Below, one piece after another: positions 20,105-29,980 of a stretch of DNA of 64,000 bases (positions within the stretch are counted from its first letter, which is position 1; every line of letters begins with the position of its first letter). Origin of the DNA: Legionella busanensis (lineage in GTDB: Bacteria; Pseudomonadota; Gammaproteobacteria; Legionellales; Legionellaceae). The stretch covers positions 1,395,001 to 1,459,000 of the forward strand of contig NZ_UGOD01000001.1 in NCBI RefSeq assembly GCF_900461525.1. Direction: 5' to 3'. A program made the position numbers and the translations under genes. The notes under the pieces were generated by a model. The model was not told where the DNA came from. It was given only the letters and a program-made list of their open reading frames with translations, and ran no database searches.

Positions 20105-21292
20105 ATGGCAATAGCTCAACTTTCTTGGCCAAGATATATTACTAAAGAATCAGTCACATTTTTATTAACTGCATTACTGTTTGCCATCCCAATTAGCTCT
20201 AGCGGTAAAAGTATTTTTGTAGGATTAGCAGTTGCTACTATACTTATATCAGCGAATTTCCGTGCCCAGATCAAAAATCTATTAACTCACACTTGGTGTA
20301 AGGCCCTATTACTTTTTGTATTAATTGCCTTGCTTGGTTGTATTTGGAGCCCTGCAAGTATCAAGATAAAGTTATTTGTCATTGAGAAATATAGTAAGTT
20401 ACTCTATCTTCCTATTTTCTTGGTAGGTTTTCAAAATGAAAAAGCTCGCAACTTAGGAGTACATGCTTTTTTACTAGCTATGCTTCTTACAGCTTTTTTA
20501 TCTATTGCCAAAGATTTAAATATTTTAACCTCAGCAAACCTATATTCAGATCATGTTTTTCGTAATCATATTATGACCAGCATGATGATGGGTTTTGCAA
20601 CTTATTTGGCTGGTTATTTATTTTTTAAACGACAAGGCTACTCGCGGTTTGCTTATGGCATTCTCATTGCTATCTATAGTTATCAGATACTTTTTATTAA
20701 CGCAGGACGTCTAGGATATATTCTTTATGTTGTTTTAATATCTCTTCTAGCTATTCAGATGTTAAATAAACGGCAAGCTATCATGGGTGTTTTCTCTATT
20801 TTACTATTATTTGGATTTGCTTATAAATTTAGTCCAATTATGCAAGTAGGAATAACAGCCTTAAGTAATGACTTTAAATATTTTCAACAAAATAAAGATA
20901 CACCCATTGGTTTTCGTTTACAGTTTCATAGTTTTGCTAAAGAGCTCTTTAAACGAGAGCCTCTAATCGGTAATGGTACAGGAAGTTTTATCCATTATTT
21001 CAGTCTAGAAAATCCAGTTCCTGGCTGGGGGCATAAATTATTAGAGCCCCATAGTCAATATTGGTTAACTGCAGCTGAGTTTGGGTTATTAGGCTTGTTA
21101 AGCTATGCAATTTTATTTTTAAGCCTATTTAAAGCTTCCCTTACATTAAGAGAGTGGCGATTTCCAGCAATTGCGCTTTTAATCTTAATATCCATAGGAA
21201 ATTTCTCCGATTCTTTATTATTTTATTCAGGCTCAGGTTATTTCTTTATTGTATTAATGGCACTGTTTTTGAGTGAAAAGCAAATTAAGTAG
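20105..21292 (+). CDS. O-antigen ligase/Wzy-like membrane protein
   Basis: A 395-residue protein with about ten to twelve membrane segments. Its large periplasmic loop has GNGTGSF followed by EPHSQYWLTAAEFGLLGLL, which matches the His-containing motif of the O-antigen ligase (WaaL/Wzy) superfamily. Such proteins attach or polymerise lipid-linked glycans in the periplasm; WaaL versus Wzy cannot be told apart here. No other polysaccharide genes lie beside it. Confidence 0.83.
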   Translation: MAIAQLSWPRYITKESVTFLLTALLFAIPISSSGKSIFVGLAVATILISANFRAQIKNLLTHTWCKALLLFVLIALLGCIWSPASIKIKLFVIEKYSKLLYLPIFLVGFQNEKARNLGVHAFLLAMLLTAFLSIAKDLNILTSANLYSDHVFRNHIMTSMMMGFATYLAGYLFFKRQGYSRFAYGILIAIYSYQILFINAGRLGYILYVVLISLLAIQMLNKRQAIMGVFSILLLFGFAYKFSPIMQVGITALSNDFKYFQQNKDTPIGFRLQFHSFAKELFKREPLIGNGTGSFIHYFSLENPVPGWGHKLLEPHSQYWLTAAEFGLLGLLSYAILFLSLFKASLTLREWRFPAIALLILISIGNFSDSLLFYSGSGYFFIVLMALFLSEKQIK

Positions 21293-21811
21293 GTGAAAGG
21301 CTGTATTTGGCGCATCTTGCACGAAAATCCAACTTAAGGATAGATTTTCCGCCTTCGCGGAAATCTATCCTTACACCTGCACTGTGCCTACAAAGAAATA
21401 GATTCTTGCTTACGTGGGAAGGACAGGGATGGTCTTCAGTTGTTGCCATTAGGTCATCTATTTTAATAATCCTACAAAGCCTGTGCCATGTAGATAGGAA
21501 GGCTTCCATAGTTTATCTATGGTGCACTTTTCAATGCTCACTTTCGTCCTACCCACATAAAAATACAATCCTTCACAAAGCATTTGTCGCATCTGCTCTA
21601 TCGCCTATGTGCTTCAGCTTGTCCAAGGCATCCAGAAAAATATTCAACTAAGAACAATCTTTGTTGTATAAATCATTTTCATGCAGGTTTATTTTTTAAT
21701 CAAATTTAATTTATCCTTCGCTGCCTCTAATAAACCGAGGCACATAGGGGATAATTTATAGCAAATTTAAGTTAATTTAGAATTGCTTTTTTTTAATTAG
21801 AATTATTGTCT
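21293..21811. other. Non-coding spacer with hairpin, no gene supported
   Basis: A 519-bp spacer between convergent genes. It contains the hairpin at 21336-21372, a small CCATAG/CTATGG hairpin at 21506-21522, and an AT-rich end. It looks like interspersed repeat or decayed sequence. Confidence 0.5.
21336..21372. repeat. Imperfect 17-bp hairpin repeat
   Basis: AAGGATAGATTTTCCGC pairs with GCGGAAATCTATCCTT around a CTTC loop, with a single bulged T. It lies just downstream of the ligase-like gene and could also help terminate that transcript. Confidence 0.75.
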
Positions 21812-23308
21812 TTAATTAGATGATGTTGTTATAGGCGATTGTACAGGCTTGCTATTATATTGCCTTTTTGCGCTTTCGACTCCAGGTTGATCAAAGGGGT
21901 TGATATCCCAAATAACACTTTGTGTATATATTTTATGTTCGTAAAGAGCAATTAACTGGCCAATATTAAATGGTGAGAATGTAGCTAAGCTAATATGATT
22001 TAAGGGCATATTACCAGGAATATCATTATTAAGATTATGCTTATCACTTATACCATGTGTTAAAACGTTTATTTTTGCCTGGCAAAAGTAATTAATCATT
22101 TCATCTTTGGAAGATTCAAGGCTTAAAAAATCAGCTGTCACACGATGTGTACCTTGGCAGAGTAATTGAAAATAGCTATGTTGAGCTTGATTTCCAAGTC
22201 CGCCCCAAACAATAGGTCCTGTAGAATAATCAACTCGCTTTCCATCATTATTAACAGATTTTCCATTGCTTTCCATATCTAGTTGCTGAACATAGGAGAT
22301 AAAATATTCAAGTTGTCTAGCATAGGCTAATATAAGGTGGGTATTAATATTTAAAAAATTATTGTTCCAAATTCCAATTAAACCTAATAAAACGGGCAAA
22401 TTTTTAGAAAAATCGTTATTATAGAAGTGATTATCAATTGCGTGGGCTCCAGATAAAAACTCTATAAAATATTCATAACCTATGGCAATAACAGTAATAA
22501 AATTAATTGCTGAGCAAATAGAAAAACGACCGCCTACCCAATCCCATAGACGTAAAATTTTTTTAAAGCCCATGTCTTTAGCTTGTGCTGAATTGGCAGT
22601 GACGGCTATAAAATGTCGTTCATCGAAATCTTTATAACTGCCCCAAGCTTTAATTTTGGTTAAAGTATGCAGAGTTTCTGGTGTTTTGAATGATTTAGAT
22701 GAAATGATAAAAAGAGTCGTTTCCGGATTTAATTTTTCTAAAACCTGCTTAGTACTATAAGGATCAACATCCGGGATAAAATGATATTTTAGTTTTTTTA
22801 ATGTCCAGTCGTTAAGTGCATTGATACAAAAACGTGGTCCTAAATCTGAGCCGCCAATACCAACATTTACAATGTCTGTTACGACTTTATCTGTATAGCC
22901 TAACCACTGGCCCTGGCGGATTTGTTCTGATAAGACCCGCATCTCTTCGCGTGTGTCAATGATATCAAGCATCACATTATAGCCATTAACCAAAATTGGT
23001 TGATTAATGGGCTGTCTAAGAGCAGTGTGTAAGGCTGGTCTTTTTTCACTTTGATTAACTATTTCACCACTAAATAAGGATTTGATCTTGTCTGAAATTT
23101 TTTTTTCATTTGCGAGATTAAATAGTAATTCAAGGGTTGTATCATCGACCTGTTGGTGTGTAAAATCTATAGTAAGCTCAGGTATAGTGATGTATAAGTT
23201 TCTATCTCGTACAGAACTTCTCTGTAAGTCACTAAAACTTCTAGCGCTGGTTTTCTGTGCATATTCTTTCAATGCACGCCAAGATTTTAGTTCAGTTAAA
23301 TGTTTCAT
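21812..23308 (-). CDS. pgi: Glucose-6-phosphate isomerase
   Basis: Interconverts glucose-6-phosphate and fructose-6-phosphate. It has 498 residues. Visible motifs are the phosphate-binding VGIGGSDLGPRF, the signature DWVGGRFSI, and MESNGKSVN, which carries the catalytic glutamate. GNQAQHSYFQL carries the conserved histidine. GGAAT precedes the ATG. It is distant from the zwf operon at the other end of the window but feeds the same glucose-6-phosphate pool. Confidence 0.95.
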   Translation of the reverse strand: MKHLTELKSWRALKEYAQKTSARSFSDLQRSSVRDRNLYITIPELTIDFTHQQVDDTTLELLFNLANEKKISDKIKSLFSGEIVNQSEKRPALHTALRQPINQPILVNGYNVMLDIIDTREEMRVLSEQIRQGQWLGYTDKVVTDIVNVGIGGSDLGPRFCINALNDWTLKKLKYHFIPDVDPYSTKQVLEKLNPETTLFIISSKSFKTPETLHTLTKIKAWGSYKDFDERHFIAVTANSAQAKDMGFKKILRLWDWVGGRFSICSAINFITVIAIGYEYFIEFLSGAHAIDNHFYNNDFSKNLPVLLGLIGIWNNNFLNINTHLILAYARQLEYFISYVQQLDMESNGKSVNNDGKRVDYSTGPIVWGGLGNQAQHSYFQLLCQGTHRVTADFLSLESSKDEMINYFCQAKINVLTHGISDKHNLNNDIPGNMPLNHISLATFSPFNIGQLIALYEHKIYTQSVIWDINPFDQPGVESAKRQYNSKPVQSPITTSSN

Positions 23309-23435
23309 GCTAAGTTAATTCCTTTTATTACAGGTGTAATAATTAATTTGGCCGTAGTTAGAGAATTACATAGGCTGTTACTTTAAATGAAAAAGTATAA
23401 TTTATCTATTTTCGGTTAAATAAAATTCATTATTT

Positions 23436-23455
23436 CTTAATATTTTGTTAAGAAA
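23436..23455 (+). promoter_or_regulatory. Candidate PmrA box in the csrA promoter
   Basis: CTTAATATT, two bases, then GTTAAGAAA: two direct half-sites matching the Legionella PmrA consensus (cTTAATatT-N2-cTTAA). A -10-like TAGAAT follows at 23463-23468, so the second half-site lies about 10 bases upstream, the usual position for an OmpR/PmrA-type activator. Activation of csrA by PmrA is known in L. pneumophila; here binding is inferred. Confidence 0.6.
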
Positions 23456-23474
23456 CATTGTGTAGAATTACAAT

Positions 23475-23498
23475 CAAACAATTAAAAATGATTGTTTG
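23475..23498 (+). other. Hairpin in the csrA leader
   Basis: CAAACAAT at 23475-23482 pairs with ATTGTTTG at 23491-23498 around an 8-base loop, just after the proposed promoter and before the csrA start. A leader hairpin could influence translation; this is speculative. Confidence 0.4.
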
Positions 23499-23575
23499 TT
23501 GTTCAAACTGTAGCTAGATTGTGCGCCATGGATGTATCTATGGAAGTCATTAGCTGCAATTAAGGGAGATTAGTC

Positions 23576-23767
23576 ATGTTGATTTTGACTCGGCGTATTG
23601 GTGAAACGTTAATTATTGGTGATGATGTAAACATCACTGTATTAGGAGTAAAAGGAAATCAGGTGCGTTTAGGTATTAATGCCCCTAAAGATGTTTCTGT
23701 TCATCGTGAAGAAATTTATTTGCGTATTCAGCAAGAAAAAGAATCTGATAACGAAGGATCTGTATAA
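23576..23767 (+). CDS. csrA: Global RNA-binding regulator CsrA
   Basis: A 63-residue homodimeric regulator that binds GGA motifs in mRNA leaders and represses or stabilises targets. In Legionella it controls the switch between replicative and transmissive phases and represses many Dot/Icm effectors. The sequence [17 protein letters not shown], then [19 protein letters not shown], contains the conserved RNA-binding residues L4, R6, R7 and R44. An AGGGAG site precedes the ATG. See the upstream PmrA-like box. Confidence 0.98.
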   Translation: MLILTRRIGETLIIGDDVNITVLGVKGNQVRLGINAPKDVSVHREEIYLRIQQEKESDNEGSV

Positions 23768-23793
23768 CCCGATTTTACTCGCAGTCATCCAGT

Positions 23794-23820
23794 CCCCAGG
23801 TAGCTTAGATCAACTTGGGG
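23794..23820. terminator. Hairpin between convergent csrA and birA
   Basis: CCCCAGGT at 23794-23801 pairs with ACTTGGGG at 23813-23820 with one mismatch. It sits between two converging genes and may act as a shared terminator, though no T run is obvious. Confidence 0.45.
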
Positions 23821-23825
23821 CAAAC

Positions 23826-24818
23826 TTATTTTGAAATTGCTTGATTTTTTAAACTCGTATCGCCAGATGATAAATAATGACACTTTCCTTTATCATCAAT
23901 TAAGCGTAATTGGCCTAATTCATTTACTCCACAAACATAGCCGCTTAACGTTAAATTAGGCTGAAAAACTGTAATATACTGCCCATCTAAATAGTCAACT
24001 TGCTGCCATTCATCATGAAAAGCTTTAAAGCCCTCATCAAGAAATTGCTGCAAAAATAAATCTAAAGTTGTAATTAAGGAAGCAATTAATTGATTACGAT
24101 TAAAATGTAAGCTTGTCATGTCGTATAAAGAGCACCAAGGTAATTCAGGAGAAAGTTTATTTTTAGTATTAATATTAATACCGATACCAATAATTATCTC
24201 TATACAGCTATTAGCTTCAGCTATTAATTCAATTAAAACACCAGCGAGTTTCTTATGCTGCCACATTAAATCATTTGGCCATTTTAAATAAATATCTTTT
24301 TGAATATTATTGGATTTTAAGGCTGAAAGGATGGCTAAACTTATAACTAAACTTAGGCCTGAAAGTTTGGAAATACAACAATTTAATTGCCAGCGTCCAG
24401 AAAAATAAATATTTTCTCCAAAAGGAGAAACCCATGTACGTCCAAAGCGTCCACGTCCTTGCGTTTGAGTTTCAGCACAACATATAGTTGTAATCGTACT
24501 ACTAGGTAAGTCTTTTAAATAGCGATTAGTTGAATCAATTTCGGCAAACAAATGTAAATCTAACGGCTTTTTATAATCAAGCTGTTCTAAATACTGACGT
24601 ATTGTTGTTTCATGCAAAGCAATAAATGGGTGAGTTAACTGATACCCTTGTCGCGCATTACGCTGAATATCTAAGCCAAAATCGGTTAGTTGACTAATCT
24701 GTTTCCAGATAGCAGTACGCGATACACCAATTTCTTTTGCTATGGCATTGCCGCTCTTACAATCACCATTTGCAAGAAAATCAAGTAATTGATATTGAAT
24801 TGGCGTAAATCGCTTCAT
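23826..24818 (-). CDS. birA: Bifunctional biotin protein ligase/biotin operon repressor
   Basis: A 330-residue enzyme that makes biotinyl-AMP and biotinylates the BCCP subunit of acetyl-CoA carboxylase. Residues 1-60 are a helix-turn-helix (NGDCKSGNAIAKEIGVSRTA), so it probably also represses biotin genes. The catalytic domain has GRGRFGRTW (biotin/ATP binding) and LKWPNDLMW with the key lysine. accA, another acetyl-CoA carboxylase subunit gene, lies 1 kb away on the other strand. Confidence 0.94.
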   Translation of the reverse strand: MKRFTPIQYQLLDFLANGDCKSGNAIAKEIGVSRTAIWKQISQLTDFGLDIQRNARQGYQLTHPFIALHETTIRQYLEQLDYKKPLDLHLFAEIDSTNRYLKDLPSSTITTICCAETQTQGRGRFGRTWVSPFGENIYFSGRWQLNCCISKLSGLSLVISLAILSALKSNNIQKDIYLKWPNDLMWQHKKLAGVLIELIAEANSCIEIIIGIGININTKNKLSPELPWCSLYDMTSLHFNRNQLIASLITTLDLFLQQFLDEGFKAFHDEWQQVDYLDGQYITVFQPNLTLSGYVCGVNELGQLRLIDDKGKCHYLSSGDTSLKNQAISK

Positions 24819-24996
24819 GAAATGATCTGATTTATAAAAAATTTGCTTATTTTAGCATCACTTTTGTTAACAAGAAATTACTCTACACAACAAACTAGGT
24901 AATACCATATAAACTAACTAATAGCTTCCTAATATTACAAGCGGCTACAAAGATTTTCTTATAGGCCTGGCATATTTCTCTTTTAAAGATGTAAGT

Positions 24997-25722
24997 TTAA
25001 AAATCTTGATTGGAAGGTAAAGTTATTTTTCGTAGTGATAAGATGCTGGGATCAAAGCATAGTGCTGCGCAACAGGCCATGGCCGGCATAAATGATACTA
25101 AAGAAACAAGTTGCTGATGAAGAGGATCAAATATTGTTTGTCGTCCATAGGATACTATATTTACTGAAAATTGCTCAGTAGGGTAACTTAGACCCATGCC
25201 GCAAGCTTTAATAAAGGCTTCTTTTTGCGCCCAAATATTAAAAAAACCTAGAGGTTGATAATAACTAGGTAAATTGGCTAATTCTTTTTGCTCTTGCTCT
25301 GAAAATAAATGTTTAGCAATACCTTTATAAGGCCTTGCAGAAAAAAACTCTAAGTCAACACCTAAAGGAAATTGTTGGCCGATAGCTAGAATAGCTAAAT
25401 CTTGTGAATGACTGATATTAAATTCTAGCTGCTTATTATTGATTACAGAGGGTTTGCCATATTTATTGTAAGAAAACGTTAACATTTCTGGGTTTAGTTG
25501 CAAGTAGCGACTTAAAATTAGGCGTAACATAGCACGGGCAATGGAAAAGCGACGCTTATGGTGCGGGAAGTAAAATCGATTTCCCCTAGCTAATTCTTCT
25601 TCGTTTAGAATTATATCTCTGTTAATAGGTGCTTGGGTTAGAGAAAATTGCCAAATATCGATACGATTAGGTGCAAGTTCAAGATCATAAGTAGATATTA
25701 CTTCAAATAAAGAAGAGTTCAT
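24997..25722 (-). CDS. 4'-phosphopantetheinyl transferase (Sfp type)
   Basis: A 241-residue enzyme that transfers phosphopantetheine from CoA to a carrier-protein serine. The signatures PLGVDLEFF and WAQKEAFIKACGMGL are present and complete. The length and two-lobe sequence fit the Sfp/AcpT subgroup rather than the small AcpS. It may activate fatty-acid, polyketide or non-ribosomal carrier proteins; no such cluster is in the window. Divergent from accA. Confidence 0.88.
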   Translation of the reverse strand: MNSSLFEVISTYDLELAPNRIDIWQFSLTQAPINRDIILNEEELARGNRFYFPHHKRRFSIARAMLRLILSRYLQLNPEMLTFSYNKYGKPSVINNKQLEFNISHSQDLAILAIGQQFPLGVDLEFFSARPYKGIAKHLFSEQEQKELANLPSYYQPLGFFNIWAQKEAFIKACGMGLSYPTEQFSVNIVSYGRQTIFDPLHQQLVSLVSFMPAMACCAALCFDPSILSLRKITLPSNQDF

Positions 25723-25796
25723 TGTGTCAAAGGTAGCATCAAAAGACGGTTAAAGGTATCATAGCGTACGAGAAGTAATTCGCCAACGAGTAATGT

Positions 25797-26750
25797 ATGA
25801 GCCTACAATTTTTAGATTTTGAGCAACCTATTGAAGAGTTAAATCAAAAAATTCAAGCATTGCGCATGGTTGGAAATGATAATGAAGTCAATTTAAGTGA
25901 AGAAATTGCCCGACTTGAAGCGAAGTGCGAAGAATTAACTGCTTCTATTTTTGCAAACTTAGAGCCATGGCAAATTGCCCAAATGGCAAGACACCCTCTT
26001 CGGCCACAAACAATAGATTATATTGAAAATATTTTTACCGATTTTCAAGAATTACATGGTGATCGGCATTATTCAGCTGCACCTGCTATTATAGGTGGCC
26101 TTGCCCGTTTAAATAATGAACCAGTCTTAGTTTTAGGTCATCAAAAGGGCAAGCGTACTAAAGAAAAAGTTTATCGCAATTTTGGTATGGCAAGGCCTGA
26201 AGAATATCGCAAGGCTTTACGCTTATTTAAAATGGCTGAAAAGTTTCAATTACCTATTTTTACTTTCATTGATACTGCAGGTGCTTATCCTGGCATTGGT
26301 GCTGAAGAGCGCAATCAGTCAGAAGCGATAGCACGAAATTTGCTAGAAATGGCTAAATTAAAAACGCCTATTATTTGTACGATAACAGGTGAAGCAGGTT
26401 CTGGCGGCGCCTTAGCGATTGGCGTAGGAGATCGGGTTATGATGTTGCAATTTGGTATTTATTCAGTGATTTCTCCTGAAGGTTGCGCCTCTATTTTATG
26501 GAAAGATGCAGGTAAAGCCAGTGAAGCAGCTAAAGCTATGGGTATTACAGCTGATAAAATTTATGAGCATGGTTTGGTTGATAAAGTTATTAAAGAACCT
26601 TTAGGAGGCGCGCATCGGAATATTGAAACCATGGCTGCACGCTTAAAAAGCCTATTTTTAGAAGAGTTGCAAGCGCTTAAAGAATTACCCATGAATGAAT
26701 TGCTCGATCAGCGCTACGAAAAATTTATGGGTATGGGGGCTGCTAATTGA
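25797..26750 (+). CDS. accA: Acetyl-CoA carboxylase carboxyltransferase subunit alpha
   Basis: A 317-residue subunit that with AccD transfers carboxyl from biotin to acetyl-CoA, the first step in fatty-acid synthesis. Motifs include [43 protein letters not shown] and [15 protein letters not shown], all diagnostic. An alternative ATG one codon-frame earlier encodes an out-of-frame peptide; the ATG at 25797 fits AccA length. The next gene, tilS, overlaps its end. Confidence 0.96.
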   Translation: MSLQFLDFEQPIEELNQKIQALRMVGNDNEVNLSEEIARLEAKCEELTASIFANLEPWQIAQMARHPLRPQTIDYIENIFTDFQELHGDRHYSAAPAIIGGLARLNNEPVLVLGHQKGKRTKEKVYRNFGMARPEEYRKALRLFKMAEKFQLPIFTFIDTAGAYPGIGAEERNQSEAIARNLLEMAKLKTPIICTITGEAGSGGALAIGVGDRVMMLQFGIYSVISPEGCASILWKDAGKASEAAKAMGITADKIYEHGLVDKVIKEPLGGAHRNIETMAARLKSLFLEELQALKELPMNELLDQRYEKFMGMGAAN

Positions 26751-28035
26751 CACACTTTTAACCTCTAGTTGGGTTAATCAACTTAAATATTGCAATACCT
26801 TGTATGTTGGTTTTAGTGGCGGCCTTGATTCAACAGTATTGTTACATATATTAAGTAAAGAGACTTTATTAGCGGATAAGATAACGGCAGTTTATATTAA
26901 TCATGGCTTAAGCCCAAAAGCTGAATTTTGGCAAAGCCACTGCGAGAAGATTTGTCAGCGTTTTAAAGTGGCTTTTTTAGCCCATAAAGTAAGCTTTAAC
27001 CAAAGTGCAAATGTTGAAGAACGGGCCAGGCAGGCCCGATATGATTTTTTTCATTCTATCGTTAAGGAAAATGACGCATTAATACTTGGGCATCATCTGG
27101 ACGATCAAGCTGAGACGGTATTGTTAAAATTATTTCGCGGTGCAGGCATTGCAGGTCTTTCTGCAATGGTTGACTGGCGAGCTTTCGGTTGTGGTTATTT
27201 AGCAAGACCTTTATTGACCCACTCTCGTAGTTTACTGAAAAATTATGCCTTACACCACGGTTTGAATTGGATTGAGGATGAAAGTAATTTTGATTGCACT
27301 TACACACGAAATTTTTTAAGACAGCAAGTTATTCCACTACTACAAACACGGTGGCCAAAGGTTTCTATTAATTTGGCGCGCACAGCACATCATAGTCGTG
27401 AAGCTCAAAGTAATCTTGATGAATTAGCTCATCTGGATTATCCCAATTTAAATAGTGTAACCAATAAGCTTTCGCTTATACCTTTACAAGATCTCAATAG
27501 AAATAGAAAACAAAATATTTTAAGAGTGTGGCTTAAGAAAAACACTTATTACCTACCCGAAACTAAACTTTTTAATAGATTAGTGCCCGAAATAATAGAA
27601 GCAAGAAAAGATAGTATCCCAGAGCTTAACTGGGGAAATTTTTGTATTTATCGCTATAAAAATTCCCTTTACTTAATAAATAAGCAAAAGAAAAATAATT
27701 TAAATTCTATTGAATGGGTTGATTTTCCTAATGATTTAAAATTGCCTGAGGCAGTAGGTACTCTGAAAGCCAATTTAACTCAAGAAGGCTTATTCGTTCC
27801 TGATGGTGCTCATATTTCTATTCATTTTCGGCGCGGTGGAGAACGTTTTTATTGGCGTAAGCAAACAAAGATTTTAAAAAAATTATTGCAAGAATGGCAT
27901 GTGCCTCCATGGCTTCGCGATGAAATTCCCCTAATCTATATTAATCAACAATTAGCAGTCATCGTTGGCTATGCTATAAGTGACAATTTCTATAATCAGG
28001 GAAATCAATGTTATCAATTTGAGTTAAATTATTAA
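26695..28035 (+). CDS. tilS: tRNA(Ile)-lysidine synthetase
   Basis: ATP-dependent enzyme that converts C34 of tRNA-Ile2 to lysidine so it reads AUA. The PP-loop [15 protein letters not shown] is near the N-terminus, [11 protein letters not shown] and [18 protein letters not shown] follow, and a C-terminal substrate-binding domain ends with GGERFYWRK and [12 protein letters not shown]. The start is uncertain: the ATG at 26695 gives a 56-base overlap with accA and a poor N-terminus; initiation at a rare codon near 26746 is possible. The accA-tilS order is common in gammaproteobacteria. Confidence 0.93.
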   Translation: MNCSISATKNLWVWGLLIDTLLTSSWVNQLKYCNTLYVGFSGGLDSTVLLHILSKETLLADKITAVYINHGLSPKAEFWQSHCEKICQRFKVAFLAHKVSFNQSANVEERARQARYDFFHSIVKENDALILGHHLDDQAETVLLKLFRGAGIAGLSAMVDWRAFGCGYLARPLLTHSRSLLKNYALHHGLNWIEDESNFDCTYTRNFLRQQVIPLLQTRWPKVSINLARTAHHSREAQSNLDELAHLDYPNLNSVTNKLSLIPLQDLNRNRKQNILRVWLKKNTYYLPETKLFNRLVPEIIEARKDSIPELNWGNFCIYRYKNSLYLINKQKKNNLNSIEWVDFPNDLKLPEAVGTLKANLTQEGLFVPDGAHISIHFRRGGERFYWRKQTKILKKLLQEWHVPPWLRDEIPLIYINQQLAVIVGYAISDNFYNQGNQCYQFELNY

Positions 28036-28122
28036 CTAATAGTTAATAGGTATTAACTATTACCTACGTTTATCTTAATAATCAATTTAACTATAGTATG
28101 TGAAAATAGCTATAGGAGTATA

Positions 28123-29316
28123 TTGATGATATCACGCGCAAGAATAGCTTTGTTGCTAGCTTACTTATCAGTCCCATCTATTGCAGGCGTTATTATTACT
28201 CCCGCTTTACCACTTATTCAGGCAGATTTTAAGTTAAACCAAAGTGAAGTAGAATGGTTAATTAGTCTCTTTTTAGTAGGCTATGTCTTTGGTCAATTAA
28301 TTTATGGCCCAATAGCAAATAGGTTTGGACGCCTTTTTGCTTTAAGGACAGGTTTATTGGTTTATTTAGTAGGTAATTTACTCTGCATTTTTGCAGCACA
28401 TTATATGAATTACCACCTATTTGAGATAGGGCGCTTATTAGCTGCTTTAGGCTCGGCTAGTGGCTTATCTTGCACCTATATGTTAATTAATGAATTATTG
28501 CCTATTGAACAAAGAAAAACTGCAATGGCTTATACAATTGTATCTGCTACTGTAGGTATTGGTTTAGCAGTAACTCTAGGAGGTGTAATAACAGAATATT
28601 GGTTATGGTCAGGCTGTTTTTTACTTTTACTACTGCAAAATATTGGGATGTTCATAGGGACTTTTTTGTTTACTGAAACATTAAGGCAAAAAACACCTAT
28701 CAATATTAAAACAATCTTTAACAACTATAAAGAAGCGCTAAAATGCGAAACACTTGTGATTTTTGCCTGTGCTGTTGGTTATTGTACGATTATTAGTTAT
28801 TGTTTTGCTGCTGTAGCGCCACATATTGCTAGTGATTATCTATACTTATCACCTGCAGAGTATGGATATTGGAATTTAATTAATATGCTTGGAATGCTTA
28901 TTGGCGGTCTATGGTCAAGAAAGTTACTGCTTAGATACAAACCGATTGAAGTTGTTTTAATGGGTTTAGTAATGAGCGCACTTGGTATTATAAGCCTATT
29001 ACTTATGTGGGAGCTACAATCAAACTCGCCTCTATGGTTTTTTCTAAGTACTACTCACCTATATCTTTTTAGTAGTATCGTTTTAGCTAGCGCTTCATTT
29101 ATTGCTTCAAATGCTATATCAGATAAAGCCAGCGGTGCTGCTATAATGAGTTTTATTAATATGGGCAGCGCTACAATTGCGGTAATCATTATTAGCAAAC
29201 TTTCTACAAATTTATTATTAGCTTTTGTCGAATTATTAATTGGTGAATGGATATTTATTACAAGTTTGGTGCTAGTTTATCAATACAAAAGAAGGACTTT
29301 ATTAGTTAGAGACTAA
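28123..29316 (+). CDS. MFS drug transporter (Bcr/CflA type)
   Basis: A 397-residue 12-helix major facilitator. The signature GQLIYGPIANRFGRLFALRTG in the loop between helices 2 and 3 is the MFS motif A, and the N-terminus LSVPSIAGVIITPALPLIQADF is characteristic of the Bcr/CflA-like proton-drug antiporters. Substrate unknown. A GGAG precedes the start. Confidence 0.83.
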   Translation: MMISRARIALLLAYLSVPSIAGVIITPALPLIQADFKLNQSEVEWLISLFLVGYVFGQLIYGPIANRFGRLFALRTGLLVYLVGNLLCIFAAHYMNYHLFEIGRLLAALGSASGLSCTYMLINELLPIEQRKTAMAYTIVSATVGIGLAVTLGGVITEYWLWSGCFLLLLLQNIGMFIGTFLFTETLRQKTPINIKTIFNNYKEALKCETLVIFACAVGYCTIISYCFAAVAPHIASDYLYLSPAEYGYWNLINMLGMLIGGLWSRKLLLRYKPIEVVLMGLVMSALGIISLLLMWELQSNSPLWFFLSTTHLYLFSSIVLASASFIASNAISDKASGAAIMSFINMGSATIAVIIISKLSTNLLLAFVELLIGEWIFITSLVLVYQYKRRTLLVRD

Positions 29317-29457
29317 TATTAGGGCGTGTTTAAAAAATATTATTAGCAAAACTTTCATTCAATTTGATTCTTTAAAGGCAGCCATTGATAATACATTTAG
29401 ATAACTATATTTATCAACAACTATAGCCTTTTGCAGTTACCAAACTTCATTTCATGC

Positions 29458-29504
29458 TAATGTACCAATATAAAAATTAATTAAATTTTTATATTGGTAC
29501 ATTA
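29458..29504. repeat. Perfect 21-bp AT-rich inverted repeat
   Basis: The 21-base arms 29458-29478 and 29484-29504 are exact reverse complements around an AATTA centre. It sits between the 3' ends of the MFS gene and the small convergent gene pair, so it may act as a two-way terminator. Confidence 0.8.
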
Positions 29505-29541
29505 AGTATAATTCTTTACAACAATAAAAATCTGCACACCT

Positions 29542-29847
29542 TTATAGAGGATTATTATGGTGGCCTTTGTCCTCATCATTATCCGCTTCGCTACTTGGGT
29601 TCAGGTCGTGAGGGTTAGACAAGCATTTATCAGAAAACTTATATTCCTCAGCAAAATCATATAGTTTTATTCTTGATTCTAATGGTGCTTCATTGTTGCC
29701 TACGTAATCGACAATCTTTTGTCCCATATTGAATAATTTTGCAGCATTTTCTACATCTAAATCATCTAATCTACTACTATTAATCCCCTTTAATTCATTC
29801 AAAATATGCTTTTCTATCTTGTCTATTGAGATAGTGGCATCTGTCAT
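29542..29847 (-). CDS. Unknown small protein, downstream member of overlapping pair
   Basis: A 101-residue protein, hydrophilic, with no signal peptide or membrane segment and no family I recognise. The C-terminus is acidic and then rich in His and Asn (SEADNDEDKGHHNNPL). Its start overlaps the stop of a 34-codon open frame as ATGA, and GGAAG precedes the start. It could be translationally coupled to the upstream short frame, or the two may be fragments of one gene with a frameshift. Confidence 0.5.
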   Translation of the reverse strand: MTDATISIDKIEKHILNELKGINSSRLDDLDVENAAKLFNMGQKIVDYVGNNEAPLESRIKLYDFAEEYKFSDKCLSNPHDLNPSSEADNDEDKGHHNNPL

Positions 29848-29948
29848 AGCTTCCGTGAAAATGAACCGGTAGACCTATCATGTATATGAAAATAAGCCTT
29901 ATAAGCGCTTAAAAATTCTATGGGATTACTTAAAGGTTTATTAGGCAT
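29844..29948 (-). CDS. Tiny open frame overlapping the next gene
   Basis: A 34-residue frame starting MPNKPLSNPIEFLSAYKAYF and ending SFSRKL. It is supported by a good ribosome-binding site (GAGGAAAG, 29954-29961) and an extended -10 element at 29981-29989. Its stop overlaps the next start codon (ATGA). It may be a real small gene, or the broken N-terminus of the 101-residue gene downstream. No function is recognised. Confidence 0.45.
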   Translation of the reverse strand: MPNKPLSNPIEFLSAYKAYFHIHDRSTGSFSRKL

Positions 29949-29980
29949 ATCATCTTTCCTCATGAGTTGTTTCATTAATT

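Noticed and set aside
21307-21651. A 114-codon frame in the spacer between the O-antigen ligase-like gene and pgi
   Set aside because: It covers the 21336-21372 hairpin, has no clear ribosome-binding site, and its composition (many Ser, Leu, Cys and Arg) looks like translated repeat DNA.
23082-23318. A 78-codon frame antisense to the start of pgi
   Set aside because: It lies opposite conserved pgi sequence and has no recognisable domain.
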